This document shows positions 42,301 through 45,135 of a stretch of DNA of 64,000 nt, piece after piece; position 1 is the stretch's first letter, and every line of letters starts with the position of its first letter. The DNA lies in contig OU744446.1 in the NCBI GenBank assembly GCA_916610825.1, positions 13,078,538 through 13,142,537 on the forward strand, given 5' to 3'. The position numbers and the translations under genes are program-made. Under the pieces are notes generated by a model, which was not told where the DNA came from, searched no databases, and saw nothing but the letters and a program-made list of their open reading frames with translations. The DNA comes from Haliclystus octoradiatus. Its lineage: Eukaryota; Cnidaria; Staurozoa; Stauromedusae; Haliclystidae.

Positions 42301-43101
42301 ATTAATCGGGTGCAAAGCTTCAAAATCACTCGCTTTCTCTCCACCACAAACACCAAAACATTGATACATTTCTCCTTTTGATGTATAAATATTAATATTT
42401 TCATTAATAAACACAAATTTCAATGATCTTCATGTTGAAGAAACAAAAACAAGGATACATATGTCCAACTTTCAATAATCGCAGACAATGTCAATAAAAA
42501 GCTCAAAACATGAACATCGACACTCAAACGTTATCCAATAGGTGTGATGCGATCATCTTTTTCGCTATTTTCAAAAATTAAACTAGACATATTTAAAAAG
42601 TGTGCTCGGCATTGTCATAGTTCAGAATTGAAAAGTTTGCTAGATGTGATAAAAGGATTGATTTTTCAACAAGTTTGCAAATCCTTCAAAAGCCACAAGC
42701 TAAACGCCGGTAATTAAATAACTATACAAGATAAATGTCTCTATATAGTTAGCTGTCCCGTTTACTTTATATAACAGATTATAATTATCATAAATTGTGG
42801 TTTGTTTATTTTGCATATGTTATAATTTTAAACTTTAGTGGGTAATTCGCGACATGAGTTTATCGTAAATAGTTTATTTTTAATGTATATTTCAACATTG
42901 AAAACAGCTAAATGTTTTCCATTCGGAAACAGGTGTTTCGAGGCTAGAACATATTGATATACTGCATGATATCATAGATAATGAGCAACAAAATAAAATT
43001 TCTCATATACCTGCAATTTTATTGACAGCTCGGTCTGCAACAGACATTCTCCCTGGGCTCTTAGATCGAGATTTTCTCGAACGTGATGTATTTGAAGCCA
43101 T
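3..43101 (-). CDS. MACF1/DST-like: Spectraplakin (MACF1/dystonin/short stop family), N-terminal part, 39 exons
   Basis: Giant cytolinker joining actin to microtubules and membrane junctions. Reading right to left, 39 exons with GT/AG boundaries join in phase into one frame of about 1,744 codons with no stop. Order: basic Ser/Arg N-terminus (1-30), CH1 (31-138), CH2 (139-264), plakin spectrin repeats (265-896) with a long disordered insert (467-667), a degenerate SH3 (about 930-985), more helical repeats (to about 1150), and a rod with W-containing helix A motifs such as DDWL and PWLAEAE. The rod argues for a spectraplakin rather than plectin, whose plakin domain is followed by a coiled coil. 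The C-terminal part (rest of the rod, and in this family EF hands and GAR domain) lies beyond the left edge. At least four alternative first exons are proposed and listed separately. Family assignment is firm; individual exon edges are by-eye calls. Confidence 0.93.
321..1898 (-). other. Introns 37 and 38
   Basis: Two introns of about 0.7 and 0.8 kb (either side of exon 38) with A+T-rich sequence. I see no conserved coding or repeat signal in them. Confidence 0.6.
1020..1103 (-). CDS. Spectraplakin exon 38: rod helix B
   Basis: Twenty-eight codons, residues 1611-1638: [20 protein letters not shown] then EAFLAEAK. Matches the F-x-E-E-x-x-x-x-x-x-x-x-x-x-V-x-x-x-G pattern of helix B. Donor GTATGT. 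Confidence 0.92.
1899..1991 (-). CDS. Spectraplakin exon 37: rod helix A
   Basis: Thirty-one codons, residues 1580-1610: [20 protein letters not shown] then [13 protein letters not shown]-x-x-A-E is the hallmark of spectrin-repeat helix A. Phase 0 on both sides. Confidence 0.92.
2740..2905. repeat. Interspersed repeat copy (shared with 28,000-28,115)
   Basis: Shares several blocks with 28,000-28,115, for example aactacatgattct and a stretch resembling gtggcatttg...ggagctt. Two diverged copies of an unnamed element, both in introns of the same gene. Confidence 0.5.
3205..3500 (+). repeat. Interspersed repeat of the CTACTGAAAAC family, copy 1
   Basis: About 290 bases carrying repeated blocks of the type actgaaaacctactg and a central block gaatctagattattctcatt. 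Near-identical blocks in the same order recur at 33,540-33,755, and in reverse at 30,765-30,960. Both ends carry the short motif in opposite directions, so it is probably a MITE-like element. Confidence 0.65.
4879..4938 (-). CDS. Candidate internal first exon near 4.9 kb
   Basis: ATG opens 20 codons, [29 protein letters not shown], ending CAG|GTATGA in phase 0, compatible with exon 37. An in-frame TAA lies 24 bases upstream. A CpG-containing stretch (about 4,975-5,130) upstream could hold a promoter. The peptide is short, so chance occurrence is possible. Confidence 0.4.
4939..7919 (-). other. Intron 36, 5' part
   Basis: About 3 kb between the candidate 4.9-kb first exon and exon 36. A CpG-containing patch at about 4,975-5,130 may be the promoter of that exon. 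Otherwise no gene or clear repeat was seen, except a short block near 7,420 (gtggtcgctaaaacaggt) that recurs near 27,250. Confidence 0.45.
7920..8165 (-). CDS. Spectraplakin exon 36: rod repeat
   Basis: Eighty-two codons, residues 1498-1579. [20 protein letters not shown] (helix B), then [20 protein letters not shown] (helix C with W) and a third helix ending GYHPFL. Donor GTTAGT. Confidence 0.92.
8166..10202 (-). other. Intron between exon 36 and the 10.2-kb candidate exon
   Basis: Two kilobases without coding signal. It holds one small inverted-repeat element (8,505-8,580), listed separately. Confidence 0.55.
8505..8580. mobile_element. Small inverted-repeat element, CCTGCGNGCAGAC family, copy 1
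   Basis: cctgcgcgcaaacagac near the left end faces gtctgcacgcagg at the right end, with an A+T-rich middle. The same termini occur at 25,191-25,285 and 53,130-53,228. Confidence 0.55.
10203..10295 (-). CDS. Candidate internal first exon of a rod-only spectraplakin isoform
   Basis: ATG in a strong context (AAAATGGCG) opens 31 codons ending at CAG|GTTTGT, phase 0, matching the start of exon 36. The peptide ([20 protein letters not shown], then [11 protein letters not shown]) is Ser/Arg-rich and unlike a spectrin repeat, as expected of a unique N-terminus. No acceptor is seen just upstream, so it does not look like an internal exon. The product would begin in the rod without CH or plakin domains. 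Confidence 0.5.
10296..12576 (-). other. Intron 35, 5' part
   Basis: About 2.3 kb upstream of the 10.2-kb candidate first exon. I see no coding or repeat structure; any promoter for that exon would lie near 10,300-10,500 but no clear core element stands out. Confidence 0.45.
12577..12933 (-). CDS. Spectraplakin exon 35: rod repeats
   Basis: One hundred and nineteen codons, residues 1379-1497. Includes [18 protein letters not shown] and [18 protein letters not shown] helices, separated by a flexible His/Gly/Ser loop ([12 protein letters not shown]) between repeats. Ends in phase 0, which also permits joining of the alternative exon at 10.2 kb to exon 36. Confidence 0.92.
12934..13727 (-). other. 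Introns 33 and 34
   Basis: Two short introns on either side of exon 34 with no recognisable content beyond splice sites. Confidence 0.6.
13308..13391 (-). CDS. Spectraplakin exon 34: rod helix B
   Basis: Twenty-eight codons, residues 1351-1378: [20 protein letters not shown] then EEFIVDSQ. The H-x-x-x-x-x-x-x-x-x-P-V-x-x-V-x-x-x-G pattern is typical of helix B. Confidence 0.9.
13728..14030 (-). CDS. Spectraplakin exon 33: rod repeat
   Basis: One hundred and one codons, residues 1250-1350. Contains helix B ([20 protein letters not shown]), helix C ([19 protein letters not shown]) and the next helix A ([19 protein letters not shown]). Good acceptor and GTAAGT donor. Confidence 0.92.
14259..14302. 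repeat. Short near-perfect inverted repeat (hairpin)
   Basis: catagacactagaatgag faces ctagtgtctatg with a two-base bulge and a loop of about six bases. Lies in the intron between exons 32 and 33. Confidence 0.7.
14335..14515. repeat. Interspersed repeat copy (shared with 27,815-27,990)
   Basis: Blocks aaaaggtttagcctt, a ttctgaat-tttttgtt region, ctaggatccca and agacccagtgag occur in the same order at 27,815-27,990. An unnamed element with two diverged copies. Confidence 0.55.
14551..14689 (-). CDS. Spectraplakin exon 32: rod repeat
   Basis: Residues 1203-1249. [20 protein letters not shown] is a textbook helix [20 protein letters not shown] is the A-B loop and start of helix B. Donor GTATGA, phase 0 out. 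Confidence 0.9.
15289..15446 (-). CDS. Spectraplakin exon 31: spectrin repeat helices B and C
   Basis: Residues 1151-1202, [20 protein letters not shown] onward to [18 protein letters not shown] is a typical helix C. Ends in phase 2; split Arg completed by exon 32. Confidence 0.88.
15822..15947 (-). CDS. Spectraplakin exon 30: spectrin-like repeat
   Basis: Forty-two codons, residues 1109-1150. [20 protein letters not shown] has the helix A pattern L-L-D-W-L-x-x-x-E of spectrin repeats. Donor GTAAGT. Confidence 0.87.
16729..16935 (-). CDS. Spectraplakin exon 29: acidic helical region
   Basis: Sixty-nine codons, residues 1040-1108, from [20 protein letters not shown] to FLENEE. Less recognisable than its neighbours; probably the remaining plakin repeat region or a linker to the rod. 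Phase 0 on both sides with good splice sites. Confidence 0.82.
17256..17480. mobile_element. Foldback / MITE-like element with about 100-base arms
   Basis: Left arm 17,256-17,355 and right arm 17,381-17,480 are reverse complements with few mismatches, around a 25-base A+T-rich loop. Each arm holds gagtcaaaaaagagacatac and ctactccgagtttcac. The motif gagtcaaaaagagacatac recurs at about 36,176, and flanking gtgctcaatg-like sequence also recurs at about 36,256, so both may belong to one family. Confidence 0.85.
17574..17770 (+). mobile_element. tRNA-derived SINE
   Basis: A perfect RNA polymerase III A box (tagtgtagtgg, 17,574-17,584) and B box (ggttcaatccc, 17,618-17,628) lie 44 bases apart in a tRNA-like head. 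They are followed by gtcgggaagggcatccggc, a body motif typical of invertebrate tRNA SINEs. The 3' end is approximate. It sits just beyond a foldback element in the intron between exons 28 and 29. Confidence 0.75.
18222..18348 (-). CDS. Spectraplakin exon 28: repeat after SH3
   Basis: Residues 997-1039: [20 protein letters not shown] onward to LKSEAKDK. The Q-x-x-x-L-x-L-W motif is the conserved helix after the plakin SH3. Donor GTAAGT. Confidence 0.92.
18349..19062 (-). other. Intron 27
   Basis: About 0.7 kb with no recognisable feature. Confidence 0.6.
19063..19154 (-). CDS. Spectraplakin exon 27: end of plakin SH3
   Basis: Residues 967-996: [20 protein letters not shown] then [10 protein letters not shown]. 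Matches V-x-S-P-T-G-x-E-A-x-V-P-S-V-C-F-x-x-P-P-P in MACF1 and dystonin, which identifies the domain unambiguously. Ends in phase 2. Confidence 0.96.
19155..21208 (-). other. Intron 26
   Basis: About 2 kb splitting the plakin SH3 coding region. No coding signal seen. A CpG-containing stretch near 20,880-20,960 is unexplained. Confidence 0.5.
21209..21271 (-). CDS. Spectraplakin exon 26: plakin SH3
   Basis: Twenty-one codons, residues 946-966: [20 protein letters not shown] then K. It corresponds to the K-x-D-E-C-x-L-x-D-N-S-x-x-x-x-W-K core of the plakin SH3. Confidence 0.95.
21469..21615 (-). CDS. Spectraplakin exon 25: start of plakin SH3
   Basis: Forty-nine codons, residues 897-945. [20 protein letters not shown] matches the helix and V-x-L-K-x-R motif leading into the plakin SH3; [14 protein letters not shown] is its first strand and RT-loop (A-I-C-D-Y-x-Q in relatives). 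Phase 0, donor GTAAGT. Confidence 0.95.
21616..22388 (-). other. Intron upstream of exon 25, 3' part
   Basis: About 0.77 kb between the transmembrane candidate exon and exon 25. No canonical AATAAA is seen on the minus strand here, which favours splicing of that exon over a separate intronless gene. Confidence 0.5.
22389..22964 (-). CDS. Alternative first exon encoding a transmembrane N-terminus of a short plakin isoform (candidate)
   Basis: A 192-codon open frame begins at the first ATG (22,964; A at -3, G at +4) and ends at CAG|GTCTCT in phase 0, the phase needed to join exon 25. Residues about 28-47 ([20 protein letters not shown]) form one hydrophobic span followed by RCRNRGR, predicting a signal anchor with its C-terminus in the cytosol. 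Then come an acidic, Ser-rich stretch, a Gly-rich patch (IPSGGGNNW) and a helical end ([14 protein letters not shown]) that runs into exon 25. The product would lack both CH domains but keep the SH3, later plakin repeats and rod. If the donor is not used, the frame stops six codons later and this would be a nested intronless gene. The donor is weak; no polyadenylation signal is seen just downstream. A CpG-rich patch lies about 250 bases upstream. Confidence 0.6.
22965..25452 (-). other. Intron upstream of the transmembrane candidate exon
   Basis: A CpG-rich patch at 23,216-23,290 (gggcgttttcccgcg and nearby cgagtcgcgtgg) is a candidate promoter for the 22.4-23.0-kb exon. A tgattgattga tract at about 24,490 follows an aataaat and looks like the 3' tail of a truncated retroelement. 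A small inverted-repeat element lies at 25,191-25,285. Confidence 0.45.
25191..25285. mobile_element. Small inverted-repeat element, CCTGCGNGCAGAC family, copy 2
   Basis: Arms of 27 bases: gtagcctgcatccagact followed by aaaacgttt on the left, and the reverse complement with two or three mismatches on the right. It is flanked by acaaaac-like sequence on both sides. Best preserved of the three copies. Confidence 0.7.
25453..25578 (-). CDS. Spectraplakin exon 24: plakin repeat
   Basis: Forty-two codons, residues 855-896, [20 protein letters not shown] onward to IYRQLL. Corresponds to the F-F-x-D-A-x-E-x-x-x-Y-L segment before the SH3-bearing repeat. Ends in phase 0, so exon 25 can also be reached from the alternative transmembrane exon. 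Confidence 0.9.
25953..26048 (-). CDS. Spectraplakin exon 23: plakin repeat
   Basis: Thirty-two codons, residues 823-854, [20 protein letters not shown] onward to HAQLYNK. The A-Y-x-x-A-x-x-x-x-W-x-W-I-x-x-L pattern is conserved in plakin domains. Confidence 0.92.
26144..26248 (-). CDS. Spectraplakin exon 22: plakin repeat, two possible acceptors
   Basis: Residues 788-822 with the upstream acceptor. Two in-frame acceptors nine bases apart (26,249 and 26,240) would add or drop E-L-Q before [20 protein letters not shown]. The longer form fits vertebrate relatives better by length. Ends HPAQDAIK (family N-H-P-A motif). Confidence 0.88.
26506..26667 (-). CDS. Spectraplakin exon 21: plakin repeat with signature helix
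   Basis: Fifty-four codons, residues 734-787. [20 protein letters not shown] followed by RDWS matches the diagnostic plakin motif R-A-T-x-E-L-I-W-L-N-E-x-E-E-x-E-V-x-x-D-W-S. Donor GTAAGT. Confidence 0.95.
27040..27108 (-). CDS. Spectraplakin exon 20: plakin repeat
   Basis: Twenty-three codons, residues 711-733, [20 protein letters not shown] and three more. Typical short spectrin-repeat exon with an excellent GTAAGT donor. Confidence 0.85.
27478..27606 (-). CDS. Spectraplakin exon 19: plakin repeat
   Basis: Forty-three codons, residues 668-710, [20 protein letters not shown] onward to IERICEME. It continues the helix begun at the end of exon 18 and forms the next triple-helical repeat. Phase 0 on both sides. 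Confidence 0.9.
27815..27990. repeat. Interspersed repeat copy (shared with 14,335-14,515)
   Basis: Second copy of the family at 14,335-14,515: acaaaaggtttaacctcc, ttctgaatattttgtt, ctaggatcccag and cccccagtgagag. Lies between exons 18 and 19. Confidence 0.55.
28000..28115. repeat. Interspersed repeat copy (shared with 2,740-2,905)
   Basis: Second copy of the unnamed family at 2,740-2,905, with the shared block aactacatgattctgacag and gggatgtgacatttgcat. Confidence 0.5.
28470..29070 (-). CDS. Spectraplakin exon 18: large exon with Ser/Thr/Pro-rich insert
   Basis: A 601-base exon, residues 467-667. It starts with a helix ([16 protein letters not shown]), then about 150 residues of low complexity rich in S, T, P and acidic residues ([25 protein letters not shown]). 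It contains a lysine patch ([18 protein letters not shown]) and ends in a helix ([11 protein letters not shown]) that begins the next repeat. Vertebrate MACF1/dystonin also have a Ser/Thr-rich linker at this point of the plakin domain, but the lysine patch is noteworthy. Confidence 0.9.
29376..29464 (-). CDS. Spectraplakin exon 17: plakin repeat
   Basis: Residues 438-466, [20 protein letters not shown] onward, ending SPEVTE with a split Arg codon completed by exon 18. Phases match on both sides. Confidence 0.82.
29924..30044. mobile_element. MITE with TATTGATATTTGG inverted termini, copy 1
   Basis: An 18-base perfect terminal inverted repeat (tgagctattgatatttgg at 29,924 and its complement ending 30,044) encloses about 85 bases with gaaaactcgaaa and ccttctcgttt. 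A diverged copy lies at 59,265-59,380. Confidence 0.8.
30096..30170 (-). CDS. Spectraplakin exon 16: plakin repeat
   Basis: Twenty-five codons, residues 413-437, ending [12 protein letters not shown]. Donor GTAGGG. A small terminal-inverted-repeat element sits just downstream in the intron (29,924-30,044). Confidence 0.82.
30434..30484 (-). CDS. Spectraplakin exon 15: short plakin helix exon
   Basis: Seventeen codons, residues 396-412 ([17 protein letters not shown]). Small, but it has a good acceptor and a GTAATA donor and keeps the frame open. Confidence 0.78.
30583..30625 (-). CDS. Spectraplakin exon 14: short plakin helix exon
   Basis: A 43-base exon, residues 381-395 ([14 protein letters not shown]). 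Supported by phase agreement on both sides and helical continuity. Donor is GTTTGT, weaker than its neighbours. Confidence 0.8.
30765..30960 (-). repeat. Interspersed repeat of the CTACTGAAAAC family, copy 3 (inverted, diverged)
   Basis: Reverse orientation of the 3,205 and 33,540 copies, with gaaaacctactgaaa at one end and cagtaggttttcagtagcga at the other. Lies between exons 13 and 14. Confidence 0.55.
31065..31285. mobile_element. Nested small elements
   Basis: An inner hairpin element has termini atatagggttgattcagt (about 31,139) and actgaatcaaccctatat (about 31,212). It interrupts a stretch beginning gtgaaacctgtatataacag, which also occurs at about 61,248. This looks like one MITE inside another. 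Confidence 0.6.
31589..31653 (-). CDS. Spectraplakin exon 13: plakin repeat
   Basis: Residues 360-380, [20 protein letters not shown], a helix beginning with the W expected after the D-x-x-x-x-W break of exon 12. Ends in phase 2; the split Arg is completed by exon 14. Confidence 0.87.
32099..32167 (-). CDS. Spectraplakin exon 12: plakin repeat
   Basis: Twenty-three codons, residues 337-359, ending [11 protein letters not shown], the family G-x-H-P-x-D motif. Donor GTAAGT. Confidence 0.9.
32245..32380. repeat. Repeat rich in TCATGAA/GTTTATAA, copy 1
   Basis: Contains several imperfect units such as gttcataaac and gtttataaggtgttta, and resembles 62,935-63,035, which has gaactgtttataaggggttt. 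Probably an interspersed element. Confidence 0.4.
32630..32725 (-). CDS. Spectraplakin exon 11: plakin repeat
   Basis: Residues 305-336. [20 protein letters not shown] corresponds to the conserved E-I-P-x-x-E segment of the first plakin repeat. Donor GTAAGC. Confidence 0.9.
33136..33255 (-). CDS. Spectraplakin exon 10: first plakin repeat
   Basis: Forty codons, residues 265-304. [20 protein letters not shown] and FPNEIDGVR match the start of the plakin domain (helix with a W, then R-x-F-P-N). Phase 0 on both sides. Confidence 0.9.
33540..33755 (+). repeat. Interspersed repeat of the CTACTGAAAAC family, copy 2
   Basis: Same order of blocks as 3,205-3,500: tctagattattctcattcta, then acacaccttaaaatttgaaa, then cagtatgttttcagtaggtt. 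Lies in the intron between exons 9 and 10. Confidence 0.65.
33774..33868 (-). CDS. Spectraplakin exon 9: end of CH2
   Basis: Residues 233-264: [20 protein letters not shown] and a short acidic tail. D-x-x-S-x-x-T-Y-I-S-S-L-Y closes the CH2 domain across the family. The intron after it holds a copy of an interspersed repeat (33,540-33,755). Confidence 0.95.
33999..34114 (-). CDS. Spectraplakin exon 8: CH2
   Basis: Residues 194-232, starting PDIIDYKWV and ending [13 protein letters not shown]-x-x-L-G-V-x-x-L-L-D is the conserved late CH2 segment. Donor GTAAGC; phase 1. Confidence 0.94.
34624..35484. mobile_element. Large foldback element with about 350-base arms
   Basis: Left arm 34,624-34,976 and right arm 35,131-35,484 are reverse complements along their whole length, roughly 80-85% identical by eye. 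Shared blocks include gaagctaaatgatgaaga, caatgatttcttagtttgaa and ttttctgcttgaa. The spacer is about 154 bases. Ends read ttaaagtgyac and its complement. No transposase frame. It lies wholly inside the intron between exons 7 and 8. Confidence 0.88.
35738..35818 (-). CDS. Spectraplakin exon 7: CH2
   Basis: Residues 167-193, including [20 protein letters not shown]. The [12 protein letters not shown] core is the family CH2 signature. Donor GTAAGA. The next intron holds a very long inverted repeat. Confidence 0.94.
36286..36333. repeat. Hairpin in intron 6, probably part of a MITE
   Basis: A 23-base arm (atagtagatcaaagaccaca and on) faces its complement with one mismatch and a two-base loop. 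Outside it, gagcaatataaa and tttatattgct also pair, so the structure spans about 36,270-36,368. Nearby motifs (36,176 and 36,256) are shared with the 17.3-kb foldback. Confidence 0.75.
36595..36680 (-). CDS. Spectraplakin exon 6: CH1-CH2 linker and start of CH2
   Basis: Residues 139-167; [20 protein letters not shown] leads into the first CH2 helix with W-C-K at its end. The exon ends in phase 2 and the split Gly is completed by exon 7. Confidence 0.92.
36790..36882 (-). CDS. Spectraplakin exon 5: end of CH1
   Basis: Thirty-one codons, residues 108-138, including [19 protein letters not shown] and ending WLIILHFQ. This is the canonical end of CH1 (V-N-I-x-x-x-D-I-V-D-G). Confidence 0.95.
37529..37606 (-). 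CDS. Spectraplakin exon 4: CH1
   Basis: Twenty-six codons, residues 82-107. [19 protein letters not shown] is the diagnostic second actin-binding segment of the plakin/spectrin superfamily CH1. Phase 0 on both sides. Confidence 0.95.
37905..37994 (-). CDS. Spectraplakin exon 3: CH1
   Basis: Thirty codons, residues 52-81, including [19 protein letters not shown], the D-G-x-x-L-x-x-L-L-E signature of CH domains. Donor GTAAGA, phase 0 on both sides. Confidence 0.94.
38089..38150 (-). CDS. Spectraplakin exon 2: start of CH1
   Basis: Codes for residues 31-51 ([20 protein letters not shown] then K), the highly conserved first helix of CH1 carrying the first actin-binding segment. Acceptor TTTCTCAG and donor GTGTGT flank it. 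It is separated from exon 1a by a 4.9-kb intron full of mobile elements. Confidence 0.93.
38277..38733 (+). pseudogene. Penelope-like retroelement fragment with GIY-YIG endonuclease domain
   Basis: An open frame of about 150 codons ending at the stop at 38,731. The N-terminal part ([19 protein letters not shown]) is the RT-to-endonuclease linker. It is followed by a Cys motif (CFQCDLC) and a GIY-YIG nuclease core (VVYCFQC, YVGYT, then HQRIDGH and a later LIYEML with the catalytic Arg and Glu). No reverse transcriptase lies upstream, so this is a 5'-truncated copy, opposite in strand to the host gene, in its first intron close to exon 2. Confidence 0.75.
38938..40227. mobile_element. Non-autonomous 1.3-kb element with terminal inverted repeats
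   Basis: The left end (acctgcg at 38,938, then gtaaaaaataaggtcaaaaa) and right end (its complement around 40,178-40,227) form imperfect terminal inverted repeats of about 55 bases, including a near-perfect 31-base core. The interior holds a tandem duplication and no recognisable transposase. It lies in intron 1 of the spectraplakin gene. Confidence 0.75.
39189..39489. repeat. Tandem duplication inside the 1.3-kb element
   Basis: Two diverged units about 182 bases apart (39,189-39,303 and 39,370-39,489) share tcgtagt, atatcaacatg and gttttatctggagatgtgcc. Confidence 0.75.
40259..40525. repeat. Probable MITE rich in ACCCG and TGTAAACAG blocks
   Basis: Contains paired blocks such as tacccgagttaa/agttactcgggta and tgtttacaag/cttgtaaaca in opposite orientations, ending gtaaacagggcctt. 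The arrangement suggests a decayed inverted-repeat element directly abutting the 1.3-kb element. Limits are approximate. Confidence 0.45.
40526..42293 (-). other. Intron 1, between repeats and exon 1b
   Basis: About 1.8 kb A+T-rich sequence without recognisable coding or repeat structure. Confidence 0.55.
42294..42369 (-). CDS. Spectraplakin alternative first exon 1b (candidate)
   Basis: An ATG opens 25 codons plus one base, followed by a perfect GTAAGT donor. The peptide begins [16 protein letters not shown] and ends PINRF. It leaves phase 1, the same as exon 1a, so it splices into exon 2 to give [11 protein letters not shown]. An in-frame TAA lies 24 bases upstream of the ATG with no plausible acceptor between, as expected of a first exon. 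Two early cysteines could be acylated (inference). Mammalian plectin and spectraplakin genes also feed several first exons into the CH1 exon. Confidence 0.6.
43011..43101 (-). CDS. Spectraplakin exon 1a: start codon and basic N-terminus
   Basis: Thirty codons plus one base from ATG (43,101-43,099), ending at a GTATATG donor. It begins [18 protein letters not shown] and ends DRAVNKIA. The Ser/Arg-rich start looks unstructured and phosphorylatable. The split last codon joins exon 2 to give D-E-R-D, the usual entry into CH1 in this family. This is the most distal first exon seen; no gene lies immediately upstream. Confidence 0.85.
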
Positions 43102-44009
43102 TTTTAATAATTTCGAACCATTTCCTCAAATATTAAAATAACAAGTTCGTCAACTTTGAGATATCTACACAATAATGTAAAATCTCCAATAAAATCTCCG
43201 TATTTCTTTCAACGTTCAGTACAGTAGCTTGCTAAGCAGCATATCCATGACCACTTTTTTCTACAGCATGTTCTGATAAAACTTGTGAGAGATTAATAAA
43301 TGTGTTGTCTCCAAGTCAAGAAACCTTGAAATGTCTGGGTTGACTAGCCACATGTTTCTGAAACAATGGTCACGCCCTTCCCCGTGATGATATCAATTTT
43401 CCGTTTTAATTTCTCTCTCTGCTCACGAGACAGTTATGTAAATTGTTACATGACTTACTTCGAAATTCGCTAGCCAAATACAATTAGATAATATTGATAA
43501 ATATTTTGTTGTTAATTTGATTATTTATGCTGAATTATTTTCATTCTATATTTCTGTGTCCCTTTTACAGGTAAATTTGATTGGCAAACATTCCAGACAA
43601 TGTTCAGACATGATAATATGTAATTACGATTGCAGTAAATAGTATGAGTTTTCTCAAAGGGTCCCGGTACCCAGTCTGTGGGCAGATAGAACTTATAGAA
43701 GCGGTGAAGTTAGAAAATAGTGAAAGCTACAATGAATGATGCGATGTGCATATATAAATCATAACATACCCGATTAAAAAATTTTTGCAAGGAATACCTT
43801 CTCTGTGTGTTTATATGTTTAATTTAATATTATTTTAATTTAATTTTAATACATTTAACGTTTTCTTTTCAAAATAATCATGCATAAAGCATGCATTTGT
43901 AGGCTTTATTTGAGTGTAAGCTTTTGTACTTCCCATTATTTTCCTGTCAATTTTTGCCCTTTAATTTTGACCAAGGCATATTCCACTCTGTACTATTATA
44001 TTCCACATC
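43102..44009. other. Region upstream of the spectraplakin gene
   Basis: About 0.9 kb between the start codon of exon 1a and the first retroelement fragment. It should hold the distal promoter and 5' UTR, but I cannot point to a core promoter element. Confidence 0.5.
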
Positions 44010-45135
44010 TTTTTTAAATCAATTGCAGATGAAATTTATATTTCCATACATTTTAGCTTATTATTTGAACTTTCATTACCCAAAGGACAGCTACCACAAA
44101 TTTGGAAATCTGCAATAGTTGCGCCTATTTACAAGAAAGGTCCATCTAATCTCAAAGAAAATTACAGACCTATTTCTCTAACTTGCATAGTAGCTTGTAA
44201 GATGATAGAAAAAAGATTACAGCTCAAACGATTCTCTCTCATTTGCAAACTTACAAGTTGATACCTATGAACAGCTTGGGTTTCTCCCTCGTGGATCTAC
44301 GTGTACACAAATGGTTGCATTTGAAATTACCTTATCATCCATTCTCAAAGTGGATGGAATATCAATAAAAAAGCAACGTATTGATACTATCATATATTGA
44401 CTTTCAAAAAGCATTTAACACGGTTTCACATCAGAAGTTATATTAAACTCGAGGCACACGGTCTTCAACACGAACTTTTACAATGGATTTCTGGATTTCA
44501 ATTTGGTAGCAAAGTGTTTCAGTTCGTAGTTCAATATCTAATTCAATACCTGTACCAAGTGGACATCCTCAGGGTTCAGTGCTTGACCCGTTATTATTTT
44601 CATTAATGATATTACATCATGCCACCACACCTTGAACCTGGCTGTGATGTGAAACTCTTCCCAGATGATGCAAAACTTTCAAGCTCAAGTGATGATGAAT
44701 ACATCAATGATATACTCAGTATTACTACGAAAAATCTATTCAATTAGTTTTATACTTCAAGTAAAAGCTACGAATTATCATTTGGGAATAAAAAGCATCC
44801 CACCGAAGTAGTATTTTATTGATCGCAACAAGTTAAGCAGCGTCTCCAAAGTTAAAGATCTGGGAATTTTTTAACAGGAAATTTAAAATTTATTGCACAC
44901 TGTGAATAAAACAAAATCTCTGCCTAGTATTCAAAATTTTAAACGGTTTAGTTAATATGCCAGCAACATATAAGTTCATTATTAGATCAACAAAATACGG
45001 CCTCCGTAGACACTCGAAGATGCTTCAATGCAAGCTATAGTGCCACAGATAGACATTTTGTCAAGAATTCTTTTACAATAATAATTATTCCCTGGTGGAA
45101 TTCATTACCTGATTCCCTAATCAGAATAAATAAGT
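44010..45135 (+). pseudogene. Degenerate non-LTR (CR1/L2-like) reverse transcriptase
   Basis: Plus-strand translation, in shifting frames, gives conserved RT blocks: LPQIWKSAIVAPIYKKG, NYRPISLTC, then GFLPRGSTCTQM. After several frameshifts come the F-I-N-D-I block, KVKDLGIF and the terminal WWNSLPDSLI. Many stops and frame changes make it a dead copy. It lies 0.9 kb upstream of the spectraplakin start. Confidence 0.8.

Noticed and set aside
42002..42416. Other minus-strand frames of 92 and 73 codons around exon 1b
   Set aside because: They use frames that do not lead into exon 2 in phase and show no resemblance to known proteins.
3..43101. Identification of the large gene as plectin, dystrophin or nesprin
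   Set aside because: The plakin SH3 excludes dystrophin and nesprin. A spectrin-repeat rod after the plakin domain excludes plectin, which has a coiled coil there.
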